A stretch of DNA of 64,000 nt from Longimicrobiaceae bacterium (lineage in GTDB: Bacteria > Gemmatimonadota > Gemmatimonadetes > Longimicrobiales > Longimicrobiaceae): positions 2,270 to 66,269 of the forward strand of contig JAUJOM010000009.1 in NCBI GenBank assembly GCA_030447645.1, in the 5' to 3' direction. The translations under genes were made by a program, and so were the position numbers. Below, piece after piece: positions 55,669 through 64,000 of this stretch. The notes under the pieces are model-generated. The model saw only the letters and a list, made by a program, of their open reading frames with translations. It was not told where the DNA came from and did no database searches. Positions within the stretch are counted from its first letter, which is position 1; every line of letters starts with the position of its first letter.

Positions 55669-57060
55669 ATGGCTGAGGAACAACAGTACGACCTCGTCGT
55701 CCTCGGCGGCGGGCCGGGCGGTTACGTTGCGGCGATCCGGGCGGCTCAGCTCGGCTTCAAGACGGCATGCGTGGAGAAGCAGAACGCGCTGGGCGGGACC
55801 TGCGTCCGCATCGGGTGCATCCCCTCCAAGGCGCTGCTGGATTCCAGCGAGCTCTTTGAACAGATCCGGGACAAGAGTGCCGTTCACGGTATCTCGGTGC
55901 CCCCCCCCACGGTCGACGTGGCGAAGATGCACGCCCGCAAGGACGGCGTGGTCAAGGCGAACACTGACGGCGTCGCCTTCCTATTCCGCAAGAACAAGAT
56001 CGACTGGGTGCGCGGCTTCGGGCGCCTGACGTCCCCCGAGACCATCGAGGTTCAGGGGGAGGATGGCACCCGTACCCTACGCGCAAAGACCATCATCCTG
56101 GCTCCAGGTTCGGTTCCGGTGGAGCTCCCCTTTCTCCGGTATGACCACGAGCGGATCATCGACTCCACGGGTGCATTGACCATCCCGGAAGTGCCGGGCC
56201 ACTTGGTAGTGGTCGGCGGCGGCGTCATCGGGCTTGAGTTGGGGAGTGTGTGGCTGCGTCTCGGCGCGAAAGTGACCGTGCTGGAGATGGCCCCCACGAT
56301 CCTCCCCGGCATGGATGGCGAGATTGTTCGCCAGGCGGACCGCATCTTCCGCAGGCAGGGGTTCGACATCCGCACCGAGACACGCGTCACCGGCGCCGAG
56401 CGCCAGGGCGACAGGGTGGTTGTCTCAGTGGAAGGGCAGGACCCGATCGAGGCCGACTACCTGCTGGTTTCAGTAGGACGGCGTGCTTACACCGAGGGAA
56501 TGGGCCTGGAGGAAGCCGGAGTTCGGCTGGACCGGGGCGTCATCCAGGTGGATCAAAACTTCCACACTGGCGTCGGCAGCGTGTACGCAATCGGCGACGC
56601 GATTGGCGGGCGGATGCTCGCCCACAAGGCCGAAGAGGAGGGCGTCGCCGCGGTGGAAATCGCCGCAGGCCACCTCGGAGACGTCAACTACGATGCGGTA
56701 GCCAACGTGGTGTACACCTGGCCGGAGATCGCCTCCGTCGGCCTTACCGAAGAAGAAGCCAAAGCCGCCGGGCGCGAGTACCGCGTGGGCAAGTTTCCCT
56801 TTCAGGCCAATGGCCGTGCCCGCGCCGCAGCCGAAACCGATGGACTGGTGAAGGTGCTCGCCGACGCCCATACAGACCGCCTGATCGGCGTTCACATGCT
56901 GGGTCCCCGCTGCTCCGACCTGATCGCCGAAGCGGCATTCGCAATGGAGATGCACGCCTCAGCCGAAGACATTGCTCGCAGCGTACATGCTCACCCCACG
57001 TTCCCGGAGGCGCTCAAGGAAGCGGCACTCGCCGTGGACGGCCGCACAATCCACCTTTAA
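55669..57060 (+). CDS. lpd: Dihydrolipoyl dehydrogenase, E3
   Basis: E3 reoxidises lipoyl groups and makes NADH. The 463-aa flavoprotein has VLGGGPGGYVAAIRAAQLG (FAD), the redox disulfide GGTCVRIGCIPSK (C45/C50), VVGGGVIGLELGSVW (NAD), YAIGDAIGGRMLAHKA and the catalytic dyad HAHPTFPEALKEA (H442, E447). It begins 6 bp after sucB with GTAAGGGCGA just ahead, so the three genes form one operon. It may also serve other 2-oxo-acid complexes. Confidence 0.98.
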   Translation: MAEEQQYDLVVLGGGPGGYVAAIRAAQLGFKTACVEKQNALGGTCVRIGCIPSKALLDSSELFEQIRDKSAVHGISVPPPTVDVAKMHARKDGVVKANTDGVAFLFRKNKIDWVRGFGRLTSPETIEVQGEDGTRTLRAKTIILAPGSVPVELPFLRYDHERIIDSTGALTIPEVPGHLVVVGGGVIGLELGSVWLRLGAKVTVLEMAPTILPGMDGEIVRQADRIFRRQGFDIRTETRVTGAERQGDRVVVSVEGQDPIEADYLLVSVGRRAYTEGMGLEEAGVRLDRGVIQVDQNFHTGVGSVYAIGDAIGGRMLAHKAEEEGVAAVEIAAGHLGDVNYDAVANVVYTWPEIASVGLTEEEAKAAGREYRVGKFPFQANGRARAAAETDGLVKVLADAHTDRLIGVHMLGPRCSDLIAEAAFAMEMHASAEDIARSVHAHPTFPEALKEAALAVDGRTIHL

Positions 57061-57078
57061 AACACAAGCCGAATTTCA

Positions 57079-57273
57079 GTGACGCGAATCGATCTCAGCG
57101 CCGAAGAGGCAGAAGCCCTCCAGCACGTTCTCAAATCATACCTGAGCGATCTTCACGACGAGATCGTCCACACCGACGGCTACGACTACCGGGAGAGGCT
57201 GAAACAGCAGCAGGCGCTCCTCGACGGTCTTGTTCAACGTCTCGGGGCCACCGTCGGCTCTACCGGGGCGTAG
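57079..57273 (+). CDS. Small helical hypothetical protein
   Basis: A 64-aa protein with GTG start 18 bp after lpd. It is mostly two helices with many Leu and charged residues (LSAEEAEALQHVLKSYLSDLHDE and DYRERLKQQQALLDGLV). Similar short proteins of unknown role occur in related high-GC genomes, from my general recollection. Its 3' end overlaps the tail of the GH26 gene by 40 bp, and its TAG stop sits in the loop of a perfect hairpin. Confidence 0.7.
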   Translation: MTRIDLSAEEAEALQHVLKSYLSDLHDEIVHTDGYDYRERLKQQQALLDGLVQRLGATVGSTGA

Positions 57274-58430
57274 ACGCCCCGGGGCACTCCCCAGGAGGCG
57301 AGTGCTCCAGCAACCGTGCTCAAGATGGTCGAATCCTGCTGAAACGTCCAGTCAAGGCTTTGCTGTGTAGCCGTGGCATCGCCAGCAACATTGAAGAAGA
57401 GCACCGCTTTGACTTCCGGATGTCGCTGCGGTAGCCCGGCAAGCGCCTCCTGAAACCAGGCGTTCCGGTCCCCACCGACAGCGAGCGTGCCGAACTCGGC
57501 GATCATCACCGGCTTGTTCCAGCGCGTCAGGTGCTCCCGCTTGGAGCCGTAGATTTCTTCGAAGCTCCACCAACCCGACCAGCGCGCCACCGTTCCGTAG
57601 TTGAGTGCTCCAGTAGCTACCCAATCCACCACGTCATCCCCGGGATAGAACGCCTCCGGGTATTCATAAGCAACATGTGGGGACCAGACCCAGATCACAT
57701 TGTTTGCGCCGGCCTGCCGGAAGCGCTGGACCACACGGCGCCAGGCAGCAATGTAATCTTCAGCTTTGTTGTTCTGGGGTCCCCAGGGATAACGGTAGGG
57801 GTCGTTCATTTCATGTCCCCATCGCACGAAGAGAGGCCTGCCCCACTGCGCTGCCGCGCGGGCCCAGTCATCTAGATAGAAATCGTAGTCACCACGCGCG
57901 ATCGCGGCGAGACCACCACGATCACGCTGGTGGCGCAGAGGAAGGTGGGGGTGCTGGCGGTTTCCAAAGTCTGCAAGCCAGGGTTCCCAGGTCACCACCG
58001 GTACTGATCCCAGGTCCCATATAGCACGAACAAGCTGAATGGGAAATTGCTGCTCCGGTTTATCCCCCCAGGCCGTATAAATCTGGACCAAAGGGAATGC
58101 AGTGCCGAGGCGGTTTTCCAGCTCGACGACTCCTTGCAGGGTCCGCGGCAATCCGTCGTCGTACGCACCGAGGAGGACAAGATCGGGATTGCGTAGCCGG
58201 GACAAATCCACGCGCACCTGCGCGAACCAAGCGAGCTGGCTGCTACGCCCTCGCCCTCGTACTCGCTGCACGACCCGTGCTTCGGCGCCGCCCACTGCGC
58301 TGCCGACATCGGCAAGCACCTGCGCGAGCGGCCCCTGCGAGTGTACTCCAAAAGCGACCAGCCCCATCACACCTGCAACTGCCGTCCCGAGTACCACAGC
58401 CACCACAGTTATCCGCTGTATACGATTCAC
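57234..58430 (-). CDS. Membrane-anchored glycoside hydrolase, family GH26-like
   Basis: A 398-aa protein with one N-terminal membrane segment (VVAVVLGTAVAGVMGLVAFGV), so it probably faces the periplasm while held in the inner membrane. The GH26 core shows FVRWGHEMNDPYRYPWG (acid/base E207), VIWVWSPH, YYPGD-like FYPGDDVVDWVATGALNYG and MIAEFGT (nucleophile E312). Most GH26 enzymes act on beta-1,4-mannan or related beta-glucans. The GTG at 58430 has GGAG 7 nt upstream and overlaps the glycosyltransferase stop (GTGA). It resembles the place of BcsZ in cellulose operons. Confidence 0.87.
   Translation of the reverse strand: MNRIQRITVVAVVLGTAVAGVMGLVAFGVHSQGPLAQVLADVGSAVGGAEARVVQRVRGRGRSSQLAWFAQVRVDLSRLRNPDLVLLGAYDDGLPRTLQGVVELENRLGTAFPLVQIYTAWGDKPEQQFPIQLVRAIWDLGSVPVVTWEPWLADFGNRQHPHLPLRHQRDRGGLAAIARGDYDFYLDDWARAAAQWGRPLFVRWGHEMNDPYRYPWGPQNNKAEDYIAAWRRVVQRFRQAGANNVIWVWSPHVAYEYPEAFYPGDDVVDWVATGALNYGTVARWSGWWSFEEIYGSKREHLTRWNKPVMIAEFGTLAVGGDRNAWFQEALAGLPQRHPEVKAVLFFNVAGDATATQQSLDWTFQQDSTILSTVAGALASWGVPRGVYAPVEPTVAPRR
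57263..57282. terminator. Hairpin at the convergent ends of the small gene and the GH26 gene
   Basis: CCGGGGCG (57263-57270) and CGCCCCGG (57275-57282) are perfect complements around a TAGA loop. The TAG in the loop is the stop codon of the small plus-strand gene. It lies inside the GH26 coding end on the other strand. It may act as a two-way terminator; there is no T-run. Confidence 0.45.
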
Positions 58431-60070
58431 GACGTTGCTCCGCCAGTTTTCCGAGAATCGATCCGGTCCCACGCCGCACCTGCCGGAAGGCGGCGCGCTT
58501 CCCAGGCGGCGCGGAGGGCTCCCAGCGCCAATACCACCGGGAGCGTAGCGAACGCCACCATTCCCCACACGGCTTCACTGCCCAGTGCTAGCGCGCCCTC
58601 CGGAGTGCCGAGCAGCCGCGTATGGAGTACCTGCCCAACGGTGACCGCGTAGACCAAGATTAGCAGTAGCTGCGGCCAGGCGAGCCGGAGAAACTGGCCA
58701 CGTACTGCTTCCTTCGCGGTGGGAATGTAGGGGATTTTCGTGCCGATGATCGCTAGCAGTGTTCCCGCCAGAAATACGGGCCAGCACGCCACCTTGAGCA
58801 CCAAACCACGCCAGTGAAGTCCCCGCTCCACGGCCGGATGGCAAAGCCAGCGCTGTACCCAGGCGTACATCACTACCCCCACGGCGGCAACCGGTCCGCC
58901 CACTGCGAGGAACTCCTCGAAGCGCATGTTGGCAGGCTGAACTCCAGCCCACAGGTAAAGGTAGGGAATCAGCAGAAAGATCGGGGCAGTGGCCCCGCAC
59001 AGATAGTAGGTGCCCACGGTCAGGTAACACAGCCGCTGGCGCCAGGTCAGGCTGCCGAACAACCGGGGCAGCTCGGTGAACGCCACTTCGTACACCCCAC
59101 GTGCCCACTTCAGCTGCTGCCGGTAAAAGGATCCGAGATCTTCCGGTACCAGGCCGCGACTCACCACCTGCGGGACATAGACGGACTTCCAATTCGCAGC
59201 GTGCAGCCGGATCGCTGTGACCAGATCCTCGGCCAGCCCTACTCCATGGCCGCCGATCGAGACCAAGGCGCTCCTGCGGAACACGCAATTCGCGCCGATG
59301 GCCAGGGCAGCGCCATGGCCGAACAATCCCATCTGTCCCGGTCCGTAAAAAGCATAGGTCTGCTCCGCTGCCCCGCGAGCAACGAACGAACGCTCCTGAT
59401 TGTAATACGCCTGCGACACCTGAACGAACCCCACATGTGGGTCATCAAATTGGCCGAGGACTCGATCGAGAAACTCTGGAAAGGGAATATGATCGGGGTC
59501 GAGCACCAGAATGAAATCTTCGTCCGTCACCTCCAGAGCTCGGTTGATCTTGCCCGCCTTTGCACCGGGCAAGCCGACCAGCCCCAACCAGACTGCCCCG
59601 TTGCGCTCGGCAATTTCACGGAAACTCGGGTCCCGGGTGTCGTCCAGCAGGTAGGTGGTGTGGGGGTACTGGATACGTGCACATGCCGCGAGCGTGGTTT
59701 CGAACATCGACGCGGGCTCGCCGGGCGAGCTCGTGGTAAAGATGGCGACTCGAAGCCCCGCCGGTGAGGGTCGATGCTCTGGTTTGGCAATCGCGAGATA
59801 GTTGATCCAGCCCACGACGATGCGGCTGATCGCATACCAGAATGCCAGTGAAAGCACCACATACAGCGCAGTATTTGCCACGTGGTCGGGACGGAACCAC
59901 CAGTCAGCGAGAAGCAGAACCGATGCACCGCCTATCGCAGCGAGTGCGCTGGTGAGCATCCGGTCCGCGAAGCGTACCGCCGGAGCGGCCCGGTGCACCC
60001 ACAGATCCTGAGCCGTAGCGCCGCGCTGGTGGAAGGTCACCCGGGGGCGATCTTTCAGACCGTGGGACAT
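58427..60070 (-). CDS. BcsA-like processive glycosyltransferase, GT2
   Basis: A 547-aa inner-membrane enzyme with two helices before and about five after a cytoplasmic GT2 domain. Motifs of processive synthases are all there: LLDDTRDP (D143/D144), VLDPDHIPF (D191, D193), LAEDLVTAI (TED position, D282) and QQLKWARG (Q(Q/R)xRW position 318-322). No PilZ domain is visible, so c-di-GMP control of this subunit is not indicated. The ATG at 60070 is 7 bp after the previous stop; the GGAG is too close to it to be a good ribosome site, so an earlier in-frame start at 60154 remains possible. The polymer is unknown. Confidence 0.9.
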   Translation of the reverse strand: MSHGLKDRPRVTFHQRGATAQDLWVHRAAPAVRFADRMLTSALAAIGGASVLLLADWWFRPDHVANTALYVVLSLAFWYAISRIVVGWINYLAIAKPEHRPSPAGLRVAIFTTSSPGEPASMFETTLAACARIQYPHTTYLLDDTRDPSFREIAERNGAVWLGLVGLPGAKAGKINRALEVTDEDFILVLDPDHIPFPEFLDRVLGQFDDPHVGFVQVSQAYYNQERSFVARGAAEQTYAFYGPGQMGLFGHGAALAIGANCVFRRSALVSIGGHGVGLAEDLVTAIRLHAANWKSVYVPQVVSRGLVPEDLGSFYRQQLKWARGVYEVAFTELPRLFGSLTWRQRLCYLTVGTYYLCGATAPIFLLIPYLYLWAGVQPANMRFEEFLAVGGPVAAVGVVMYAWVQRWLCHPAVERGLHWRGLVLKVACWPVFLAGTLLAIIGTKIPYIPTAKEAVRGQFLRLAWPQLLLILVYAVTVGQVLHTRLLGTPEGALALGSEAVWGMVAFATLPVVLALGALRAAWEARRLPAGAAWDRIDSRKTGGATS

Positions 60071-60077
60071 CTCCGGA

Positions 60078-61595
60078 TCAGCGCCTGGTAAACCGTCGCG
60101 AAAGCTCCAGACCCACCGACGTGGAAGCCCAGAACGCAGTTCGCATGTGCTCACCGTGAACCGTTGTGGTCAGCCCTACCGGAAGATCCGCGGTGACTGC
60201 CGCACGTGCGTTCCAGGGATGAAATGTCCGCCGGTAGTAACTCAGGGTAGCGGGTGGCTGAGTCACTCCCGAGCCTGCCTGAAAAAAGAACGGAGCGTTC
60301 TCCGTAGCATAAACTCCGTATGCACCGCTAGCCCGCATCGTCATCATGGAGGCTGGCCGTAACGTGACTGCCCCGGCCACACTGTGCGTCTGCATATTTT
60401 GCGGTGTGTAGTACGGGGCATACTGTCCGGCGAGCGGGTCCGTGGCGCCTTGCCCTACACCTCGGCGCACGACGGGAGCAAGCACGAATCGATTCTGCTC
60501 AGCATCTTGATAGTTGAAGCCGTAGCCCAGATGTACCTCAGCAGGTGCGCCTCGCACCACAGGAGCGAGAGTCCACACGTAACTTGTATGAATCTGGTTC
60601 TGGTCCGGGTACCGCTGCAGCACGTAGCCTGCTTGCCCCATCCAGCCCCGAGGATCATTCCAATCCAGCAGACCGCTTGCCGACTCGGTCATAACTGGTG
60701 TCGCCACGCTCGCCCGTGTCCACAGGTACGGCGCGCGTTCGGCTCGTGCTCGCACTGCCAAGTGTCGCGCCAGCCGCACTCCCACTCCGAGCCGCCCGGT
60801 CCACTGGGGGCCTGAGGCGAAGGAGTGCTGCAACACGCCAAGCGCCCCTTCTGTTTCCAACAGAGCCGAAGGCCAAAATCCGGCGAGTCTAGCCTCGCCC
60901 GCAAGCAGGTTCTCGGTGGTGTCGCCTGCTTCTAGCCGCTGCGGCTGCACGCGAACCGCCACGGAATGGAGCGGAGTCAGGTACCACCCGGCCTCCGCCG
61001 AGCCGGTGAGATGGTCGAGAGGTTGGTCATCCCGCCGGATTCCACCGCCCAGGCGCAGCCAGGGCGCCGCAAGCGTGCGAATCTCCCGTAGCTGTCGGGC
61101 AGCGTCGGCATCTCCCGGAGTATGGCGGAGTGCGCTCCCGAAATGCTTGTTTGCCGCTGTCAGATTCCCCTCCCAGTATGCGATGCTCCCAAGGAGCGAC
61201 TCCGCCTCGCCCGCAGCATGCTGATCCTGCCGCAGGGGCGCGAGCAGCGCTCGGGCTCGCGCGGGGCGCCGGGTCTCCATCAGCATGCGGGCGAAATCGA
61301 GCTGCAGGCGGGTGTCGTCGGGGTGCTGAGCAAGTCCGGACACGTACACAGCCTCGGCTTCTTTGCTTTCACCGGCCCAGTACAGGGTTTGCGCCAGCAT
61401 CCGAATGGCCTCACCGTCGTACGGGTGCTGCTCAAGGTGCTTTCGCAGTACCGCGATGGCACCTCGGAACTCCCGCACATCACGTAGCCGGGACGCTTCC
61501 GCTACCGGATGTGTATCCTCAACCTCTTGGGCGGTGGCAGCTTCGAGGGGCAGGAGTGCAAACAGACACGCAAAGCTCACAAACAGTAACCGCAT
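60078..61595 (-). CDS. TPR protein with C-terminal outer-membrane barrel (BcsC/PgaA/YaiO-like)
   Basis: A 505-aa exported protein (signal LLFVSFACLFALLPLEAATA). Residues about 30-165 hold three to four TPR-like helical pairs (RGAIAVLRKHLEQHPYDGEA, AEAVYVSGLAQHPDDTRLQ, NKHFGSALRHTPGDADAAR). The remaining 330 residues alternate as barrel strands. This is the layout of exopolysaccharide export proteins. It is followed directly by the GT2 and GH26 genes on the same strand, and the three together look like a compact synthase and export set. Confidence 0.87.
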   Translation of the reverse strand: MRLLFVSFACLFALLPLEAATAQEVEDTHPVAEASRLRDVREFRGAIAVLRKHLEQHPYDGEAIRMLAQTLYWAGESKEAEAVYVSGLAQHPDDTRLQLDFARMLMETRRPARARALLAPLRQDQHAAGEAESLLGSIAYWEGNLTAANKHFGSALRHTPGDADAARQLREIRTLAAPWLRLGGGIRRDDQPLDHLTGSAEAGWYLTPLHSVAVRVQPQRLEAGDTTENLLAGEARLAGFWPSALLETEGALGVLQHSFASGPQWTGRLGVGVRLARHLAVRARAERAPYLWTRASVATPVMTESASGLLDWNDPRGWMGQAGYVLQRYPDQNQIHTSYVWTLAPVVRGAPAEVHLGYGFNYQDAEQNRFVLAPVVRRGVGQGATDPLAGQYAPYYTPQNMQTHSVAGAVTLRPASMMTMRASGAYGVYATENAPFFFQAGSGVTQPPATLSYYRRTFHPWNARAAVTADLPVGLTTTVHGEHMRTAFWASTSVGLELSRRFTRR

Positions 61596-61707
61596 TGCTC
61601 CGTGGTGCAGGGGAAAGTGCTCGGTGCTGAAGATTTCGTGGAGAACCAAACCGGAAGGAACCTGCCGCTAAGACGCTCATACCGGCGGGTGCGTCACAGC
61701 CGAAGGG

Positions 61708-62451
61708 CTACCGCGTCGCGTCCCGTCTGAACTCTTCCGTGAAGCGGGTGCACCTGCCGTGCGCGGTGCACACCCAATCGACTCGATGCTGCTCCACCCG
61801 CTTCCAGAGCGCAGCCACGCTTGCCCGGCTACGGCTCAGGTCATCAGTGTAGATTCGCTTGGCGGAGCGGAAGCCGATCAGTGGAGTGTAGGTCACTGCG
61901 TCCCCCACGAATAACACACCGCGGAACAGGTACGCGGCACTCCCCGCCGTATGGCCCGGGGCGGAAAAGGCGAAAATGGTATCGCGGCCGAAGTTGAATG
62001 TAGTATCTCCAGCGAATCCGCGTACCTCCAGCTCGCCGGCCCGGGGGCGGGTACTGGGAACAAGTCGTTCGGCCGCACTGGACGGAAAATCGGCATGGGG
62101 CCGAACACCACGGAACAGCGCCGCCTCTGACGCGGCAAGGTGAAAACGTGCATGCCGGAGCAGCCGCCAGCCCACGATGTGGTCCCGGTGGGTATGGCTC
62201 AGGAAGACATGCCGTACGTCATCCGGCCTCGCCCCGATTCGCCTCAATCCCTCGCGCAGCTTGCCCTCGCCACCCGCCCACCCGAGATCGATCACCACTA
62301 CGCCACTGTCGGTTCGCGCCAGGTACATCATGCTGTTCCACGGTGCCGTGGTGGTAACGGCGACGGAGCGAGGCGGGTCCTGAATGCGCGACAGGTTGAC
62401 CGTACAGCCGGCGAGCAGAAGTGTCAGGAAGAGTGCTGTTGCCTTTCCCAT
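61708..62451 (-). CDS. MBL-fold metallo-hydrolase, lipoprotein
   Basis: A 247-aa protein with lipobox LLLAGC (C16). The metallo-beta-lactamase fold shows HTHRDH (H86, H88, D90, H91), SAPGHTAGSAAY, GDAVTY and the final CTAHGRC His. The ligand set is complete, so it should bind two metals. The substrate is unknown; such proteins range from lactonases to glyoxalase-II types. The start overlaps kynA by 28 nt, so it is probably expressed with it. Confidence 0.88.
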   Translation of the reverse strand: MGKATALFLTLLLAGCTVNLSRIQDPPRSVAVTTTAPWNSMMYLARTDSGVVVIDLGWAGGEGKLREGLRRIGARPDDVRHVFLSHTHRDHIVGWRLLRHARFHLAASEAALFRGVRPHADFPSSAAERLVPSTRPRAGELEVRGFAGDTTFNFGRDTIFAFSAPGHTAGSAAYLFRGVLFVGDAVTYTPLIGFRSAKRIYTDDLSRSRASVAALWKRVEQHRVDWVCTAHGRCTRFTEEFRRDATR

Positions 62452-63266
62452 AATGCCGCCCGGGCGTGCCAGAGAAAAGGGAAGAAGGGCGCCCGGTGCA
62501 GCGCCATCCGGTCCAGATAGCGCACACCCGTGGTGTGGCCGGTACCCTCCGTGTCCGGGCCTACGGTACGCTCCGCGGTCCGAGCGTGCACAAAGCGCGA
62601 GATCTTGGTTTCCTCATCGAAATCCAGCAGCGCCTCGGCCAGCAGCACCAGACCGGCGTGGGGATTGTCGGCGGGAGCGACCTGGTAGATGTCGGCAGGT
62701 GCGACCCCGCGCCGCGCGAGCATCTCCTCGCAGGCCGACGCCACGGACGGCTGGTCCCACAGCTCCGAAAGGCGATCCGTCCACAGGTACGATTGCGACC
62801 CGGTGGTCTGATCCTCCAACAGCTCGGTCTCCAGATAGCGGCGGAAGGCATCTTCTCGAGCACCGGCCAGCAGCTCGATCTCGTGCCACTGCCCGCTTTC
62901 GGTGCCACTCGCCGGAGACAGGTGCGCCCGAAAGGCAAAAAAGTCCGTGGGCGTCATGCTTTCCAGCGTCCGCATCATCGGCGAAAACATGCGTACGATG
63001 CCGGTGCAGCGGTGTGTCAGCCAGGTGGCGAGTCCCACATCGTCGCGCCGTAGCGCAGCGATGATCCGCTCCAGGTCCCAGCGGAGCTGTGTGAACCAGA
63101 GCTCAAAGGTCTGGTGTGTGACGACGAAAAGGTGCTCGTCGGGGTGACGCACCTGCTCCGCCGTCGGCTGAAGGCGGAGCAGCTCATCCAGATGCAGGTA
63201 GGAGCAGTAGTGCGTTTGCGCGGGGTTGTTGACCCGGTGACCGCAGGGGAGGGTATGTCCGGTCAT
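62424..63266 (-). CDS. kynA: Tryptophan 2,3-dioxygenase family
   Basis: TDO opens the indole ring of tryptophan to N-formylkynurenine with a haem iron. The 280-aa protein shows HYCSYLHLDELLRLQ, VVTHQTFELWFTQL, MTPTDFFAFRAHLSPASGTESGQWHEIELL and SRFVHARTAERTVG with the probable haem-ligand His region. TGVRYL-type GTGHTTGVRYLDRM follows. This is a short form close to the bacterial family length. The ATG overlaps the fumC stop (ATGA). The next kynurenine steps are not in the window. It could supply NAD synthesis or tryptophan breakdown. Confidence 0.92.
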   Translation of the reverse strand: MTGHTLPCGHRVNNPAQTHYCSYLHLDELLRLQPTAEQVRHPDEHLFVVTHQTFELWFTQLRWDLERIIAALRRDDVGLATWLTHRCTGIVRMFSPMMRTLESMTPTDFFAFRAHLSPASGTESGQWHEIELLAGAREDAFRRYLETELLEDQTTGSQSYLWTDRLSELWDQPSVASACEEMLARRGVAPADIYQVAPADNPHAGLVLLAEALLDFDEETKISRFVHARTAERTVGPDTEGTGHTTGVRYLDRMALHRAPFFPFLWHARAALWERQQHSS

Positions 63267-64000
63267 CCCCCGGCGGCCGCCACTTTGCCGCCGCCCGGAA
63301 TTCCCGGCTCGGTCATGTCGCGAACGTTGAGCACATCTTCGAGCTGCTGATCTGATAGCAACCCCCGCCGCTTGACCACGTCTCGCACGGACTCTCCATT
63401 CTTGGCAGCTTCTTTTGCCACGGAAGCTGCCTCATCGTAGCCGATGTACGCATTCAGCGCGGTAGCGATCGCGGGGTTCTTTTCGAGCAGCTCGCGGCAG
63501 CGCTCCCGGTTCACCCCAATGCCTTCCACCGCGTTGCTGCGGAAGGCATTGCAGCCGCGAGCAAGGATTTCCACGGACTCCAAAAAGGCATGGGCCATCA
63601 CCGGCATCATCACGTTCAGCTCGAAGTTGCCGTGCTGCCCACCCAGCGTCACCGTGACGTGATTCCCCATCACCTGGGCACACACCATCATCAGCGCCTC
63701 GCTCATCACCGGGTTCACCTTGCCCGGCATGATGGAGCTTCCCGGCTGGATCGCCGGAAGGGTGATTTCGGCGATTCCGGAGGTTGGGCCGCTTGCGAGC
63801 CAGCGGATATCGTTGGCAATCTTGAGCAGCGACACGGCCAGTGTGTTCAGCGCGCCGGAGGCGAAGACGTATGCGTCCTTGGCGCCCTGGGCTTCGAAGT
63901 GGTTTTCCGCCTCGAAGAACTCCAGCCCGGTAAGCGCGCTGATGCGCCGGATGGTGCCCTCCGGAAATCCCGGCACCGCGTTGGTGCCGGTGCCGACCGC
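63263..64000 (-). CDS. fumC: Fumarate hydratase class II, C-terminal 245 residues (runs off the right edge)
   Basis: Class II fumarase interconverts fumarate and malate. The frame is open to the window edge. The signature GSSIMPGKVNP is present, preceded by GTNAVPGF and LLKIANDIRWLASGP and followed by VNRERCRELLEKNPAIATALN and the C-terminal VVKRRGLLSDQQLEDVL. The stop overlaps kynA. Aspartase belongs to the same superfamily, but these motifs fit FumC. It fits the same oxidative TCA cycle as the sucA-sucB-lpd operon. Confidence 0.95.
   Translation of the reverse strand, partial: AVGTGTNAVPGFPEGTIRRISALTGLEFFEAENHFEAQGAKDAYVFASGALNTLAVSLLKIANDIRWLASGPTSGIAEITLPAIQPGSSIMPGKVNPVMSEALMMVCAQVMGNHVTVTLGGQHGNFELNVMMPVMAHAFLESVEILARGCNAFRSNAVEGIGVNRERCRELLEKNPAIATALNAYIGYDEAASVAKEAAKNGESVRDVVKRRGLLSDQQLEDVLNVRDMTEPGIPGGGKVAAAGG

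Noticed and set aside
62424-64000. kynA, MBL and fumC as a complete kynurenine pathway
   Set aside because: No formamidase, kynureninase or monooxygenase is visible, and the MBL lipoprotein is not a known kynurenine enzyme.

Overview
This 64 kb stretch of high-GC DNA is a dense, ordinary-looking chromosomal segment from a diderm, probably aerobic bacterium. The best guess is Gemmatimonadota (Longimicrobium-like); this is an inference from the mix of families (TamA/TamB, BAM-type C-terminal Phe on barrels, many lipoproteins, DUF1990, Uma2, AmpG, class II RNR), not from a marker gene. No rRNA, tRNA, CRISPR array, insertion sequence or prophage is visible. About 44 protein-coding genes fill the window. 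Many neighbours share start/stop overlaps (GTGA, ATGA, TTGA, TAATG, TGATG), and GTG or TTG starts are common.

Layout. 1-3.0 kb: an unrecognised partial gene and the B12-dependent ribonucleotide reductase nrdJ, behind a promoter that carries a pair of NrdR-like boxes. 3.2-6.8 kb: two small disordered proteins and a metallopeptidase/beta-propeller/beta-barrel protein. 6.8-17.1 kb: a murein-recycling block (lipoprotein amidase, AmpG, NagZ, HEAT-repeat lipoprotein, AnmK, DinB-like protein, MurQ) with a divergent gamma-glutamyltransferase. 17.1-19.6 kb: a two-component pair and Rho. 19.7-26 kb: PBP2, an orphan peptide-binding lipoprotein, an Eis-like acetyltransferase and a NamZ-family muramidase. 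26-30.3 kb: DUF1990 protein, NAD(P)-binding protein, acyl-CoA dehydrogenase and Uma2 protein.

30.4-40.4 kb is a long forward run: dnaE, accA, ricT, metG, an M23 peptidase and two degenerate M16 peptidase homologues. 40.4-43.2 kb holds LemA, a nucleotidyltransferase, a TPM-domain protein and a small lipoprotein. 43.2-51.5 kb holds tamB, tamA and a DEAD-box helicase. 51.7-57.3 kb is the complete 2-oxoglutarate dehydrogenase operon (sucA, sucB, lpd). 57.2-61.6 kb is a three-gene set that looks like a polysaccharide synthase (TPR-barrel exporter, BcsA-like GT2, membrane-anchored GH26). 61.7-64 kb has an MBL-fold lipoprotein, tryptophan 2,3-dioxygenase and a partial fumC.

Cell-envelope work dominates: murein turnover and recycling, murein synthesis (PBP2), outer-membrane assembly (TamA/TamB) and a probable exopolysaccharide. 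A major caveat is data quality. Eight genes, including the essential dnaE, metG and mrdA, contain 16 frame breaks, and at least 14 are repaired by adding one G or C to an existing run or beside a single G/C. These are almost certainly base-calling errors, so no broken gene here should be read as a biological pseudogene without checking the reads.
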